From assembly GCF_017884005.1 (NCBI RefSeq), contig NZ_QFAY01000006.1, positions 25,199 to 89,198 of the forward strand: a stretch of DNA of 64,000 nucleotides. The letters are read 5' to 3'. The notes under the pieces are model-generated. The model was not told the origin of the DNA and searched no databases. It worked only from the letters and a program-made list of their open reading frames with translations. The translations under genes and the position numbers were made by a program. This document shows positions 54,374-64,000 of the stretch, in pieces (the stretch's first letter is position 1; each line of letters opens with the position of its first letter). This DNA is from Streptococcus panodentis. GTDB taxonomy: Bacteria; Bacillota; Bacilli; Lactobacillales; Streptococcaceae.

Positions 54374-55210
54374 ATGGCTGAAAGAAAGAAAATATCTAAA
54401 AAGACTTTAGCGAAATCATTCCACCACTGGTACTATGGCCATTTGACCTGTTTCTCTCAAGAGCACATGCAGACTTTTGGCTACCTGACCTCTATGCTGC
54501 CAATCGTGGAAGAGCTCTACAAAGATAAGGCAGAGCAGAAAGAAGCGATGCAGACCTATACGGCTTTCTTCAATACAGAGCCTCAGCTGGGTGCTCTGGT
54601 GGTCGGTATTACTGCCGGTCTGGAAGAAGCGCGTGCAAATGGGGATGCAGTTGACGGCGAGACCATCAATGGGATGCGTGCCGGTCTGATGGGCCCTATC
54701 GCAGGTATCGGGGACTCCCTTGTAGTCGGAACGTTAATCCCTGTCCTGCTGGGGATTGCTCTTGGACTTTCAAAAGGCGGCAATGTTGCCGGAGCAATTT
54801 TCTACATCCTCGTATGGAACATCTTGATTTACGGCGGTATGCGCTTTGCCTACTTCAAAGGCTACGAGTTGGGGGATAAGGCGGTAGAATTCCTTGTCGG
54901 TCCTAAAGGCCAGGCCCTGCGCAAGGCTATCAGCGTGATTGGCGGTATGGTAATCGGTGCTGTAGCTGCAACCTGGGTCTCTGTAACCACTTCTCTGGAA
55001 TTAAAAAATGCAGATGGCGAAGCCTTTCTCAACCTGCAGGAAAAAATTGACGGAGTCTATCCAGGTCTCCTGACAGCTGGCTTTATTACCCTCTGCTGGT
55101 GGCTCATGGCTAAGAAGAAAGTGTCACCAAACATCGTCATGCTTCTGTTGGTGCTGATTGCACTGGTGGGAGTTGCCCTCGGATTCTTTGATCCTGGACT
55201 GAAATACTAA
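54374..55210 (+). CDS. Mannose-class PTS EIID component
   Basis: 278 residues from ATG 54374, 1 nt after EIIC stop; GAGGAGG in the EIIC end is the SD. Contains the EIID signature RAGLMGPIAGIGDSLVVGTL and C-terminal membrane helices. Forms the translocation unit with EIIC. Confidence 0.95.
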   Translation: MAERKKISKKTLAKSFHHWYYGHLTCFSQEHMQTFGYLTSMLPIVEELYKDKAEQKEAMQTYTAFFNTEPQLGALVVGITAGLEEARANGDAVDGETINGMRAGLMGPIAGIGDSLVVGTLIPVLLGIALGLSKGGNVAGAIFYILVWNILIYGGMRFAYFKGYELGDKAVEFLVGPKGQALRKAISVIGGMVIGAVAATWVSVTTSLELKNADGEAFLNLQEKIDGVYPGLLTAGFITLCWWLMAKKKVSPNIVMLLLVLIALVGVALGFFDPGLKY

Positions 55211-55234
55211 TAAAAAACTAGAACGGAGAACATC

Positions 55235-55525
55235 ATGACAGAACAAGAACTGATTCAAGGCTATGAAACAGAAATCCAGTACCAAAAGCATATGATTGAA
55301 AATCTTGGGCGTTGGTTCAGTCTCTTCTTTGCTCTGGCCAGTATCGGCCTTGTTCTGATTTATCTCTTTCATCAGTCCAATCTTCTGGCTTTCATAGCCG
55401 GTATTGTCCTGGCTGCGCTGGGGATGCTGGCCATGCTGGTCTTTGGCTACGGTATCTACAGAGGCCGGCTGAATCTGCATAAAGTCATTGATGATTTCGA
55501 AGAAAAGCTGAAATTAGCCCAATAA
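55235..55525 (+). CDS. Small two-TM protein of PTS operon
   Basis: 96 residues, helices at about 27-48 and 52-73 between charged ends (MTEQELIQGYETEIQYQKHM and a coiled tail). GAACGGAG SD, 24 nt after EIID. Unknown role; could modulate the PTS permease or its kinase. Confidence 0.78.
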   Translation: MTEQELIQGYETEIQYQKHMIENLGRWFSLFFALASIGLVLIYLFHQSNLLAFIAGIVLAALGMLAMLVFGYGIYRGRLNLHKVIDDFEEKLKLAQ

Positions 55526-55600
55526 TTTTCAGGCAGCCGTTCTTCATTTTACAAACTCCCCCTGCTGCCAACAGCTCACAGCGGCCTGTCGGCGGCTTCA

Positions 55601-55632
55601 AAAAACTTTGTCAATTTTGGCAAAGTTTTTTC
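55601..55632 (+). terminator. PTS operon terminator
   Basis: AAAAACTTTG / CAAAGTTTTT perfect 10-bp arms with T-rich end. Confidence 0.85.
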
Positions 55633-55660
55633 TTGACTATTTCTGACCAAGTGATACAAT
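55633..55660 (+). promoter_or_regulatory. groESL promoter
   Basis: TTGACT (55633-55638), 16 bp, TACAAT (55655-55660). Confidence 0.8.
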
Positions 55661-55674
55661 AGAGGTTATAAGAG

Positions 55675-55701
55675 TTAGCACTCTAAGACAGAGAGTGCTA
55701 A
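55675..55701 (+). promoter_or_regulatory. CIRCE operator
   Basis: TTAGCACTC, 9 bp, GAGTGCTAA: perfect HrcA binding site just after the -10, so groESL is HrcA-repressed and heat-induced. Confidence 0.97.
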
Positions 55702-55723
55702 AAATAGAAATTGGAGGAAAAAT

Positions 55724-56005
55724 ATGTTAAAACCATTAGGTGACCGTGTGGTCCTAAAAGTAGAAGAAAAAGAGCAAACAGTTGGCGGCTTTGTCATCGC
55801 AGGCAATAGTCAGAATGCGACCAAGACAGCTGAAGTTATTGCTGTCGGTCAAGGCGTCCGCACGCTGAATGGCGAGCTGGTGGCGCTGTCGGTCAAGGCA
55901 GGTGATACCGTCTTGGTAGAAAGCCATGCAGGCATTGAGGTCAAAGACGGTGAGGACAAGTATCTCCTGGTCAGCGAAGCCAATATTTTGGCCCTTGTTG
56001 AGTAA
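55724..56005 (+). CDS. groES: Co-chaperonin GroES
   Basis: 93 residues, [27 protein letters not shown] with the mobile loop region; TTGGAGG SD. Caps the GroEL cavity. Behind CIRCE; 26 nt before groEL. Confidence 0.98.
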   Translation: MLKPLGDRVVLKVEEKEQTVGGFVIAGNSQNATKTAEVIAVGQGVRTLNGELVALSVKAGDTVLVESHAGIEVKDGEDKYLLVSEANILALVE

Positions 56006-56031
56006 GAATAGATAGAAAGAGGAAATGATAA

Positions 56032-57657
<1,626 letters not shown>

Positions 57658-57699
57658 TACAGGAAAATAATATAGGCTGAGATGAGTTTCTCGGCCTCA

Positions 57700-57746
57700 G
57701 CTTGAAGAAAAAGTCCGTTTTGGACAATTTTCTTCAAGCTTTTTTC
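57700..57746 (+). terminator. groESL terminator
   Basis: GCTTGAAGAAAA / TTTTCTTCAAGC with inner GTCC-gtttt-GGAC, then T-run. Confidence 0.9.
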
Positions 57747-58075
57747 TTTATGTAAAATATAGGTCCATTTATTTTGCTAATACCAATATCCGTCTGAAAT
57801 CAGAATATCAGCGCAGAGTTTATGATATTCAACAGTTTGTCAGTGATTTTACAGTCTTTTCGTTTGCTTTTAGTAGTGAAACTGTCTGTTCCACTCTCAT
57901 GGTTTTGGCATGAAGCTGAAAGCGGCGACTGCTGCAAGGCCGGTTATGCTAGGGAAAGATTTGGAGAAAGACTGCTCTCCTATCGAGTTAGCAGTGCATA
58001 GAGGTTCCCTAAATATACTTGGCTCAGTGCTTGTATTTGCTTTCTTTTTGAACGATAATAGGTATCTTGACTAAT
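57747..58075. other. Non-coding interval with MITE-like end
   Basis: 57854-57885 carries one end of the MITE-like family (GTCTTTTCGTTTGCTTTTAG then GTGAAACTGTC); no second end found and no gene supported. Confidence 0.5.
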
Positions 58076-58121
58076 ACTATATATTGTGTTATCATTTTTT
58101 TGTAAATACGATATATAGTGT
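58076..58121 (+). promoter_or_regulatory. Two NrdR-like boxes upstream of deoxynucleoside kinase
   Basis: ACTATATATTGTGT (58076-58089) and ACGATATATAGTGT (58108-58121), start-to-start 32 bp, about three helical turns, as for paired NrdR boxes (consensus near ACACTATATATAGTGT). Predicts repression when dATP is plentiful. Confidence 0.65.
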
Positions 58122-58159
58122 TATCGTATAGTGAATCGTTTTGGAGGTACAGAACCATA

Positions 58160-58804
58160 GTGATTATTTTAGCAGGTATGATTGGTGTAGGAAAAACAAC
58201 CTATACGGATCGTTTGGCCGAAGAGTTGGGGACCCAGCCGTTTTTTGAACCCGTGGAAGAAAATCCAATTTTGGACAAATACTATGAAGATCCGGAGAAG
58301 TACGGTTTTGCCCTGCAAATCTACTTTTTGAATAAGCGCTTTAAGATGATTAAAGAGGCTTATTATGATGATAATAATATTCTCGATCGCTCGATTTATG
58401 AGGATGCGCTGTTTACTTATATCAACACCTTGATCGGTAGTATTAGTGAACAGGAATATGATATTTATCTGGAGCTGCTGGACAACATGATGGAGGAAAT
58501 CCAAGGATTGCCAAAGAAAGCGCCGGACCTCTTAATTTACTTAGATGGCAGTTTTGATCATATCATGAATAACATCAAAAAACGTGGACGTTCTTACGAG
58601 CAGCCAAATGAGGAAAATGGTTTGTTGGATTATTACCAACTGCTGTATAAGCATTACCAAGATTGGTATGATGATTATGATTATAGTCCTAAAATGAAGA
58701 TTAGAACGGATCAGCTGGACATTTCCAATTCAGAGGATTGGAATAAAGTTTATCAAAGGATTCAGCAGCAGATGGAGACCATTGGCTTAAACACAGAAAA
58801 ATGA
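58160..58804 (+). CDS. Deoxynucleoside kinase
   Basis: 214 residues from GTG 58160, with GGAGGT 11 nt upstream. Starts VIILAGMIGVGKTTYTDRLAEELG (P-loop), has LDRSIYEDALF and the LID Arg region KKRGRSYE. Phosphorylates deoxynucleosides for salvage. Overlaps ATG 58801 of the HD gene. The two NrdR-like boxes upstream fit a dNTP-pool role. Confidence 0.92.
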   Translation: MIILAGMIGVGKTTYTDRLAEELGTQPFFEPVEENPILDKYYEDPEKYGFALQIYFLNKRFKMIKEAYYDDNNILDRSIYEDALFTYINTLIGSISEQEYDIYLELLDNMMEEIQGLPKKAPDLLIYLDGSFDHIMNNIKKRGRSYEQPNEENGLLDYYQLLYKHYQDWYDDYDYSPKMKIRTDQLDISNSEDWNKVYQRIQQQMETIGLNTEK

Positions 58805-58818
58805 GAGTGGAGGAAGGC

Positions 58819-59475
58819 ATGCCTGACACCAGAAAGCCTATTTTACAAGCAGCACGGGATTTCGTCCGCCAAGAGCTGAAGGATGACAGCAGCGGCCATG
58901 ACTGGTGGCACATCGTTCGTGTTGCAAATAATGCTGTAGCGATTGCAGAAAAAGAAGGGGCGGATCTCTTTATTTGTGAATTGGCTGCGCTTTTGCATGA
59001 TATTGCAGATGGCAAGTTAAATGAAAGCGAAGAAGCGGGCTTACAAAAAGTTGAACAGTGGCTCATATTGCACGAAGTTTCTGAGATTGACAGAAATCAT
59101 ATTGTGGATATTATTTCAAAGCTGTCTTTCAAAGGCGGGCAGACCAGAGAAGACATGCCTAGTTTAGAAGGAAAAATCGTACAGGATGCTGATCGATTAG
59201 ACGCGATTGGTGCGATTGGCATTGCACGAGCAATGGTGTATTCTGGACATACAGGAAGACCGATTCATGATCCGGATCTGCAGCCGAGAGAAATGATGAC
59301 CCTGGAAGAATATCGGAATGGGAAAAGCTCGGCCATTATGCACTTTTACGAGAAGCTGCTTAAGTTAAAAGATACCATGCATACGTCGGCAGCTAAAGAG
59401 TTGGCAGAAGGCCGCCATCAATTTTTAGAAGTCTATCTAAATGAATTTTATGATGAATGGGAAGCCAGGAAATAA
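58819..59475 (+). CDS. HD-domain phosphohydrolase (YedJ-like)
   Basis: 218 residues from ATG 58819 (GGAGG directly upstream); ATG 58801 overlapping the kinase stop lacks an SD. HD motif: HDWWHIVRVANNA, LAALLHDIADGK and later VQDADRLDAIGAIGIAR. Metal-dependent phosphohydrolase, possibly nucleotide-directed given the operon partner; substrate unknown. Confidence 0.9.
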   Translation: MPDTRKPILQAARDFVRQELKDDSSGHDWWHIVRVANNAVAIAEKEGADLFICELAALLHDIADGKLNESEEAGLQKVEQWLILHEVSEIDRNHIVDIISKLSFKGGQTREDMPSLEGKIVQDADRLDAIGAIGIARAMVYSGHTGRPIHDPDLQPREMMTLEEYRNGKSSAIMHFYEKLLKLKDTMHTSAAKELAEGRHQFLEVYLNEFYDEWEARK

Positions 59476-59529
59476 AAATAGCTTGGCATCTGAAACTTGA
59501 AAAAAGCTTCTTTTTAAACTGTTTCTATC

Positions 59530-59690
59530 GTCATTTAGTTTACTTTTTATTACTCTGTTAGCTTAAACAGACTGTTGAGCAGCCTGACACTTCCTAGCGG
59601 AAGCTTTATCCGCCGCCTCAAGACCTCCGGTTTTGAGCAGCTCGCTGCCCTATCGTCCTCTATTTTAAGTGATAGACTGGAAGTTTCCCT
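59530..59690 (+). repeat. Composite MITE-like copy (E6), right end missing
   Basis: GTCATTTAGTTTACTTTTTA at 59530, then GGAAGCTTTATCCGCCGCCT and CTCAAGACCTCCGGTTTTGAG-like hairpin in the same order as copy E1. The remaining 350 bp to the surface-protein gene show only debris and an AT-rich promoter zone (TTGACA at about 59874). Confidence 0.65.
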
Positions 59691-60040
59691 GCTTTCGAAT
59701 TTTTAGGCAGGGTTAAAGAGGCTCCCCGAACCTTCCTCGCTTACTCATTTTCATATACAGACGGGCAGGCGAATATATCAATTTTTAGGGAGGGAATCAA
59801 GCTGAAAAAGGCTGGTTTTTCTCATTTTTAAGAGCATAATTTTTTTGTTTTCTTCTCTGTTTTTAGACAGAAGTTGACAATGTGTATACTAAATCCGAAC
59901 ATTCACTTGAAAAGGTGTACTAATATTTGACTTATAAAAGCTACTATGTTAGTCTAATATTTATAGTAAACCGGAAATGTAAAGTGGATTTAATTCAATT
60001 TAAACATTTCTGGCAAAAAAGTAACATTGGAGGGATAGAT

Positions 60041-61597
60041 ATGAAGAAAATATCTCAGACTTTTGCAGGCTTTTTGTCGGTTGCCTGTGTACTCATCTTC
60101 GGCTTGTTTGTCAGCCAGCAGTCAGTTAAGGCCGAGACAGTGGATGATGTCATTACATCAATCAATGTCTATAATCAGAAAGGCGAAAAACTGACCGAAA
60201 GCCTGTCTCCTTGGGAACGATTCCAGATTGATGCCAACTTTGCTTTCAACTACGGCAAGGTGAAGCCGGGAGATACGACGACAATTGCACTTCCTGCCCA
60301 GTTTGCTCTGGAAGGGGCGGATTTTGAAGTGAAGGATGATGACGATAATTTGGTTGCGACAGCGGTTGTCGATGCGCCCAACAAGCAGATGACGCTGACC
60401 TATACAGATTATGTCTTGACCCGTTCGCACATCGAAGGGAAAGTTCACCTGCTCGCCCGGATTGACCACACTGTTTTCAGCAGCCAAGGCTCTGTTCCCC
60501 TGCGGCTGACAGTCGGTAAAAATATCATTGAATATGGAAATATTGACTTCAAAGGGATTCCTGGTCAGGCTACACCATTTACCTTTGTCAAGTATGGCTG
60601 GGACAATGTCGACGATGTCAAGTCCATCACTTACAGCCTCAATCTCAACCAGCTCGGTCAAAATTTAGACAATGTCGTCATTTCAGACCAGCTCGGTTTT
60701 GACAGCGGCGAGATTGATCCAGCAAGTTTCCAGATTCTGAAAGGCTCTTGGGTGACGGATTCATCAGATAATTCTTACCATCTGAGTCAGGACCGTGAAA
60801 ATGTAACCAGTAACTATCAGATTAATTTGGCAGCTGACAAGCGTTCTTTCACCATCAATATGGGCAATATCCAGTCTTCAGAAGGATTTTACATCCGTTA
60901 CCGAGTGAAATTCCCAACGGCCCCTGTCAGCGGCACCCAATTTCCAAATGAAGCCATTCTGAAAGCTAATAATATAGAAGACCAGCGTTCTTCTGCGTCT
61001 GTTCGCTACCAGCGTGCCAATGGCTATGCGCGTGGAGATGTTTACGGTGTGCAGGTGATCAAGAAGGATGACAAGGGCAAACTGCTGGAAGGCGCTGAGT
61101 TTACCCTTTATGACGAAGACGGCGTTACTGCTATTGAAACAGTAACCAGCGATGCCAATGGTGTGGCTGCTTTCAGCAATCTGGTCAAAGAGCGTTATGT
61201 GATTAAGGAGACCAAAGCACCGTCAGGCTACCAGCTGTCAAATGAAGTAATCAATGTCAATGCTGCTGAGCTGGATACTTACGGTTCAGGTATTCTTCAC
61301 AAAGACTTTGTCAATATCGCCGTACCTCGTGCTGTTCAGCCGCCGACAAAGAGCAGCAGTTCAAGCGATTCCAATACCGGAACATCAAGCAGCTCATCAA
61401 CATCAAGCCAAACAGGTACAGAAGTTACCGTTGATACGACCGCAGAAGGGACTGGCAATGTAAAAGTCAGTGCCGGCGGCAAGAAGGTGCTGCCTAAAAC
61501 AGGCGAAAATGCCAGCTGGATAATGATTGCGGCTGGAGTTGCCCTGGTAGGTCTGGTAGGCTTTATCGTACTCCGCTCCAAGAAGAGTCATAAGTAA
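60041..61597 (+). CDS. LPXTG surface protein with Cna-B type domain (collagen-adhesin-like)
   Basis: 518 residues from ATG 60041 (GGAGGG SD). Signal peptide to about residue 33 (SVKA/ET), two beta-rich adhesin-type domains (about 35-335; ends IDPASFQ..., YRVKFPTAPVSG), one Cna-B domain (about 345-425) with Lys in VIKKDDKGKLLEGAEFTLYD and Glu in YVIKETKAPSGY that should form an isopeptide bond, a Ser/Thr-rich stalk, and LPKTG (484-488), membrane helix and KKSHK tail. Sortase-anchored adhesin; ligand unknown, collagen or fibrinogen plausible. Confidence 0.93.
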   Translation: MKKISQTFAGFLSVACVLIFGLFVSQQSVKAETVDDVITSINVYNQKGEKLTESLSPWERFQIDANFAFNYGKVKPGDTTTIALPAQFALEGADFEVKDDDDNLVATAVVDAPNKQMTLTYTDYVLTRSHIEGKVHLLARIDHTVFSSQGSVPLRLTVGKNIIEYGNIDFKGIPGQATPFTFVKYGWDNVDDVKSITYSLNLNQLGQNLDNVVISDQLGFDSGEIDPASFQILKGSWVTDSSDNSYHLSQDRENVTSNYQINLAADKRSFTINMGNIQSSEGFYIRYRVKFPTAPVSGTQFPNEAILKANNIEDQRSSASVRYQRANGYARGDVYGVQVIKKDDKGKLLEGAEFTLYDEDGVTAIETVTSDANGVAAFSNLVKERYVIKETKAPSGYQLSNEVINVNAAELDTYGSGILHKDFVNIAVPRAVQPPTKSSSSSDSNTGTSSSSSTSSQTGTEVTVDTTAEGTGNVKVSAGGKKVLPKTGENASWIMIAAGVALVGLVGFIVLRSKKSHK

Positions 61598-61743
61598 TCA
61601 AGCTCCTGAGGAGCAACTGCTTCTTTTGCCAGTCATGAGAGGGAAGGCAGTCCGCTCTTGTTTCGGGTTGCAGATGGAGCTTCCATCCGTTAGGATAGGC
61701 CAGGTTCCTTCTGCACAATCCCCTCTCTGGTAAGCTAATATCT

Positions 61744-61775
61744 GCGAGGCTGGGACCATAGTATCTCAGCCTCGC
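61744..61775 (+). terminator. Hairpin after the adhesin gene
   Basis: Perfect 9-bp arms GCGAGGCTG / CAGCCTCGC; only a short T-rich tail, about 145 nt behind the stop. Confidence 0.55.
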
Positions 61776-61809
61776 TTCCTGTTTCCGGGCTCGGGCTGTC
61801 GGAGCAAGT

Positions 61810-61862
61810 CAAAATGATAGGCTGAAACTGTCCCCCAGACAGTTTCACTACTAAAAGACTAT
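61810..61862. repeat. MITE-like fragment (E8)
   Basis: GATAGGCTGAAACTGTCCCC with hairpin GAAACTGTC-CCCCA-GACAGTTTC and the end CTACTAAAAGACTATA. From here to 62253 I see nothing else. Confidence 0.65.
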
Positions 61863-62253
61863 ATTTTACAATCAGTCATGATCTTGTATCCCTTTATTAA
61901 TACAGGTTTTGATATTTCGTAACATTTCTTCTGTAAAATGAAACGTGACTAAGATGTTTCCTAGAACAGATTAGTTGCCAGAATCTACGGGAAGGCCGCT
62001 TTGATATGCAGCGTTAACAGCGTATCAACTGTTGATTCATATATAATCTTTTTCCATTCCTAACCCCAAAAATTATAAGACAGTCATTAGGAATGCAGCT
62101 CGGTGTGTGATAATCTTTGTCAGATTTTCATTGTACTCTTTGACAATCAAAACCCTATTTGTTTGCTTCGGCTTACCTAATCTATTTTTATTTCATTGAG
62201 TATAAAAAATCATTTTGCTTTTGCCTTTTCCCGTAGTTTTCTTTTGCTGATAG

Positions 62254-62288
62254 ACAGACCTCCCTGCCAAAACGGCGGGGAGGTCTGT
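62254..62288. terminator. Strong isolated hairpin
   Basis: 15-bp arms ACAGACCTCCCTGCC / GGCGGGGAGGTCTGT (one G-T pair) with AAAAC loop and TGTTT after it; directly precedes the pseudogene remnant. Confidence 0.6.
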
Positions 62289-62295
62289 TGTTTGA

Positions 62296-62544
62296 AATGG
62301 TGGATCTGGAGCAGAGCTTTATCCGATTGGTTCTTCCTGTGTCAAAAAATTCGGCAATGAAGAATTGATCAAGAGTTTAAAGAAGGCGAAGAAAACTGAT
62401 AAATTGAAAGAAAATGCAGAATTTCAGCAGCTGCGTAATCTTCTGGGTGAGGAGCAGCTGGGTGATTTCTGCCATAAAGGCTATACTAGGGACGACATTT
62501 CAGAAATCATCCAAATACCGGCGGTGCCAGTTGAGGCCGGCTAG
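62296..62544 (+). pseudogene. Truncated paralogue of the gene at 63704
   Basis: In frame: NGGSGAELYPIGSSCVKKF GNEELIKSLKKAKKTDKLKE, matching the NDGSEIELYPIGSSCIEKF NEELTKSLKKAEKIYKLKE segment of the 63704 gene, then a further 50 codons to TAG. An in-frame TGA lies immediately upstream and the N-terminal Cys-x-Cys half is missing. The last bases overlap the reversed pseudogene below. Confidence 0.75.
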
Positions 62545-62790
62545 ATTGCTGGCGGATTTCCCAATACTGACAAAGACATTGGAATAGTCGACCGGCACAT
62601 CCCCTCCCTCCAGATAGATGGGCTCTGTTTGGGATATGGCCGCTGCTTGCAGCTCCTCTTTTTTCATATCAGCGACAATCTCCTGATAGCCCCGTCTTTC
62701 CTTTTGGCACATATCAATTTGCAGCTGGCCCTCGATGAAAAGGCCGCTGTCACTCATGGCACTGTATCTGGCATAGATCTGCTGTCTGAA
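62500..62790 (-). pseudogene. Fragment of an arginine deiminase/amidinotransferase-fold enzyme
   Basis: Minus strand reads ...YARYSAMSDSGLFIEGQLQ, then IYLEGGDVPVDYSNVFVSIG and ends RRYLDDF-stop. EGGDV plus the ARYS/F..E pattern is typical of the DDAH/citrulline-forming amidinotransferase fold. N- and C-terminal catalytic His/Cys parts are absent. Confidence 0.55.
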
Positions 62791-62838
62791 GCTTTGCTCA
62801 TTTTAAAATATGTAGCTATTCGGCAGTAGTATTTTGAG

Positions 62839-63003
62839 ATGACAGATTGGTTTAAAGCAGGTCTGAAAAAGCCATCATGGATTGATACCGTCAGCTATTA
62901 TGAATGAGATAATGTCCAAATAAAGCTTACTATTATTGGGGAAATGTCTCAGCGAGATATTGAGCAATTTAAAATTTTTATTCGAGAACGACTAGAGCAG
63001 TGA
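62839..63003 (+). pseudogene. Decayed small ORF with in-frame TGA (possibly PemK/MazF-like tail)
   Basis: MTDWFKAGLKKPSWIDTVSY YE, TGA at 62905-62907, then DNVQIKLTIIGEMSQRDIEQ FKIFIRERLEQ to TGA 63001. The KPSWIDT...IGEMS..DIE.F pattern is like the C-terminus of PemK/MazF-type toxins, from memory. No SD. Confidence 0.4.
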
Positions 63004-63343
63004 GAGGTCTGTTCTAGCCAGCTTTATTTCAAACTCTCTATCTATTTGTTTGATGAGTCGGTTTTTCTATGTCTCCTAAAAAGGAAGTCCATAGGACATA
63101 TCCGAGCTTAGAGGTATGATGCCCGGCGCAGCCTGGGTATGGTCAAACGGATAAGTCCAAAGGCTGTAGATAAAACCTTTACCAGCAAAGATTGGACATG
63201 AAAGATTCTGGTAGAGACTGAGACCTAGGAAAAAAAACGCAAGTCCGTAAGCCTTTGCTTTCTCAACCTCAAATCATTCGCCTTTTCGGAATAAAAATGT
63301 TATACTGTAAGCAAATTTATAGATAAAAATGGAGGTTTTGTCA

Positions 63344-63640
63344 ATGGACTACGTCAGTTGGATTCATTCTAAGGCCGGTCACAATAAAATATTTCTGCCT
63401 TTTGCAGCGAAGATTTTGCTCAATGCTGAAGAAAAGATTATCTTGCAAAAGAGGGCAGATAAGAGAGTTTGGAACATTTCTGGCGAGATTATGGAACTGT
63501 CCTTCTTTTCCTAGGAAGAGTGCCAGAACCTGCAGTTGGCTGGCTAGCAGAATGTGGATATTTTGGGAAATTATTTTGCTGGTCATTATCCCTTGGAGCG
63601 ATAGCAAACAGTTGAGATGTTAGTTCGTCTGTTTCATTAA
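63344..63640 (+). pseudogene. Broken Nudix hydrolase
   Basis: GGAGG then ATG 63344: MDYVSWIHSKAGHNKIFLPF AAKILLNAEEKIILQKRADK resembles the N-terminus of streptococcal Nudix proteins, but the Nudix box is destroyed (WNISGEIMELSFFS-stop at 63514) and only scraps follow. Confidence 0.65.
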
Positions 63641-63703
63641 TGAATGACAGTTTAGATGCTAAAGTTTGCTGTAAATTCTATAAAGAATAAAGGAGATGGT
63701 CAA

Positions 63704-64000
63704 ATGTCTCATGATTATTTAAAAGAGACGATAATCCGTTTAAGTTCCTCTGATAATTGGGAACAAGCAAGAATGGAGTGGACTAAAGCAAAACTTATAA
63801 AAATTGACAGCAGCCATCGGCAAAGCTGTCTCTGTGGCCATAAAAATATCAAAAAACTCTTTTCTATTGTCAGAAATGATGGATCAGAAATAGAACTGTA
63901 TCCAATTGGCTCTTCCTGTATTGAGAAATTTGAAAATGAAGAATTGACTAAGAGCTTAAAAAAAGCAGAAAAAATCTATAAATTGAAAGAAGGTGATTCC
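63704..64000 (+). CDS. Hypothetical protein with CxC...C metal-site-like domain (3' end outside window)
   Basis: 99 residues visible, ATG 63704 with AAAGGAGAT upstream. Residues about 42-75: SCLCGHKNIKKLFSIV RNDG..., then YPIGSSCIEKF. The CxCGH...(I/V)GSxCI.KF arrangement is a small probable zinc-binding domain I have seen in phage and mobile-element hypothetical proteins; the name is not known to me. Continues past the window. A truncated copy lies at 62296. Confidence 0.75.
   Translation, partial: MSHDYLKETIIRLSSSDNWEQARMEWTKAKLIKIDSSHRQSCLCGHKNIKKLFSIVRNDGSEIELYPIGSSCIEKFENEELTKSLKKAEKIYKLKEGDS

Overview
The window is chromosomal DNA of a low-GC Firmicute, almost certainly a Streptococcus of the sanguinis/mitis group. 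Evidence read from the sequence: a complete seven-gene comYA-G transformation operon and an ssbB gene, each behind a ComX-type box; two LPXTG surface proteins; streptococcal folate operon order ending in a fused folB-folK; mannose-class PTS; CIRCE-controlled groESL; and tyrS/pbp1b/rpoB/rpoC in the order usual for streptococci. The overall order (rpoBC, comY, ytxK-ackA, fol genes, pepA, ssbB, SBP-kinase-regulator-SBP, man-PTS, groESL, LPXTG protein) resembles my recollection of Streptococcus sanguinis; I could not run a search. No rRNA, tRNA, CRISPR array, insertion-sequence transposase or prophage was seen.

Layout. 1-4.9 kb: C-terminus of a repeat-rich LPXTG protein, hypothetical genes and three small XRE-type or unknown genes among intergenic repeats. 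4.9-18 kb: core genes rlmA(II), tyrS, pbp1b, a candidate small RNA, rpoB and rpoC. 18-23 kb: a compact five-gene exopolysaccharide locus: UDP-GlcNAc 2-epimerase, a 4-TM protein with a degenerate GGDEF domain, a 47-residue membrane protein, a processive GT2 synthase and a membrane-anchored GH8 hydrolase. 23-31.3 kb: Zn-alcohol dehydrogenase, DUF1033, comYA-G, ytxK-like methyltransferase, ackA. 31.5-36.3 kb: CPBP protease, then folP-folC-folE-folBK behind a structured leader that ends in an intrinsic terminator. 36.9-41.8 kb: ABC exporter plus OmpR-type two-component system, then a small HTH/membrane-protein module flanked by 18-bp direct repeats. 41.9-47.6 kb: DUF1846, pepA, DUF4651, ytpR, a membrane protein, ssbB. 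47.7-55.5 kb: two membrane-anchored sugar-binding proteins bracketing a NarL-type two-component system, followed by a mannose-class PTS. 55.7-59.5 kb: groES-groEL and a deoxynucleoside kinase/HD operon behind two NrdR-like boxes. 60-64 kb: an LPXTG collagen-adhesin-like protein, a stretch of decayed genes and a truncated paralogue of the last gene.

The most notable system is the exopolysaccharide locus. Its architecture parallels the c-di-GMP-controlled ydaJKLMN operon of Bacillus subtilis and pss genes of Listeria, yet it sits in a genus generally regarded as lacking c-di-GMP, and the GGDEF-like domain has lost both the catalytic signature and the RxxD I-site. The second theme is an unusual load of short intergenic repeats: a MITE-like family with about 20-bp terminal inverted repeats, a second about 70-bp family that in one copy is bounded by 18-bp inverted repeats, and a 4 x 49-bp tandem array. 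The third is a predicted extracellular sugar-sensing three-component system next to the PTS it may control.
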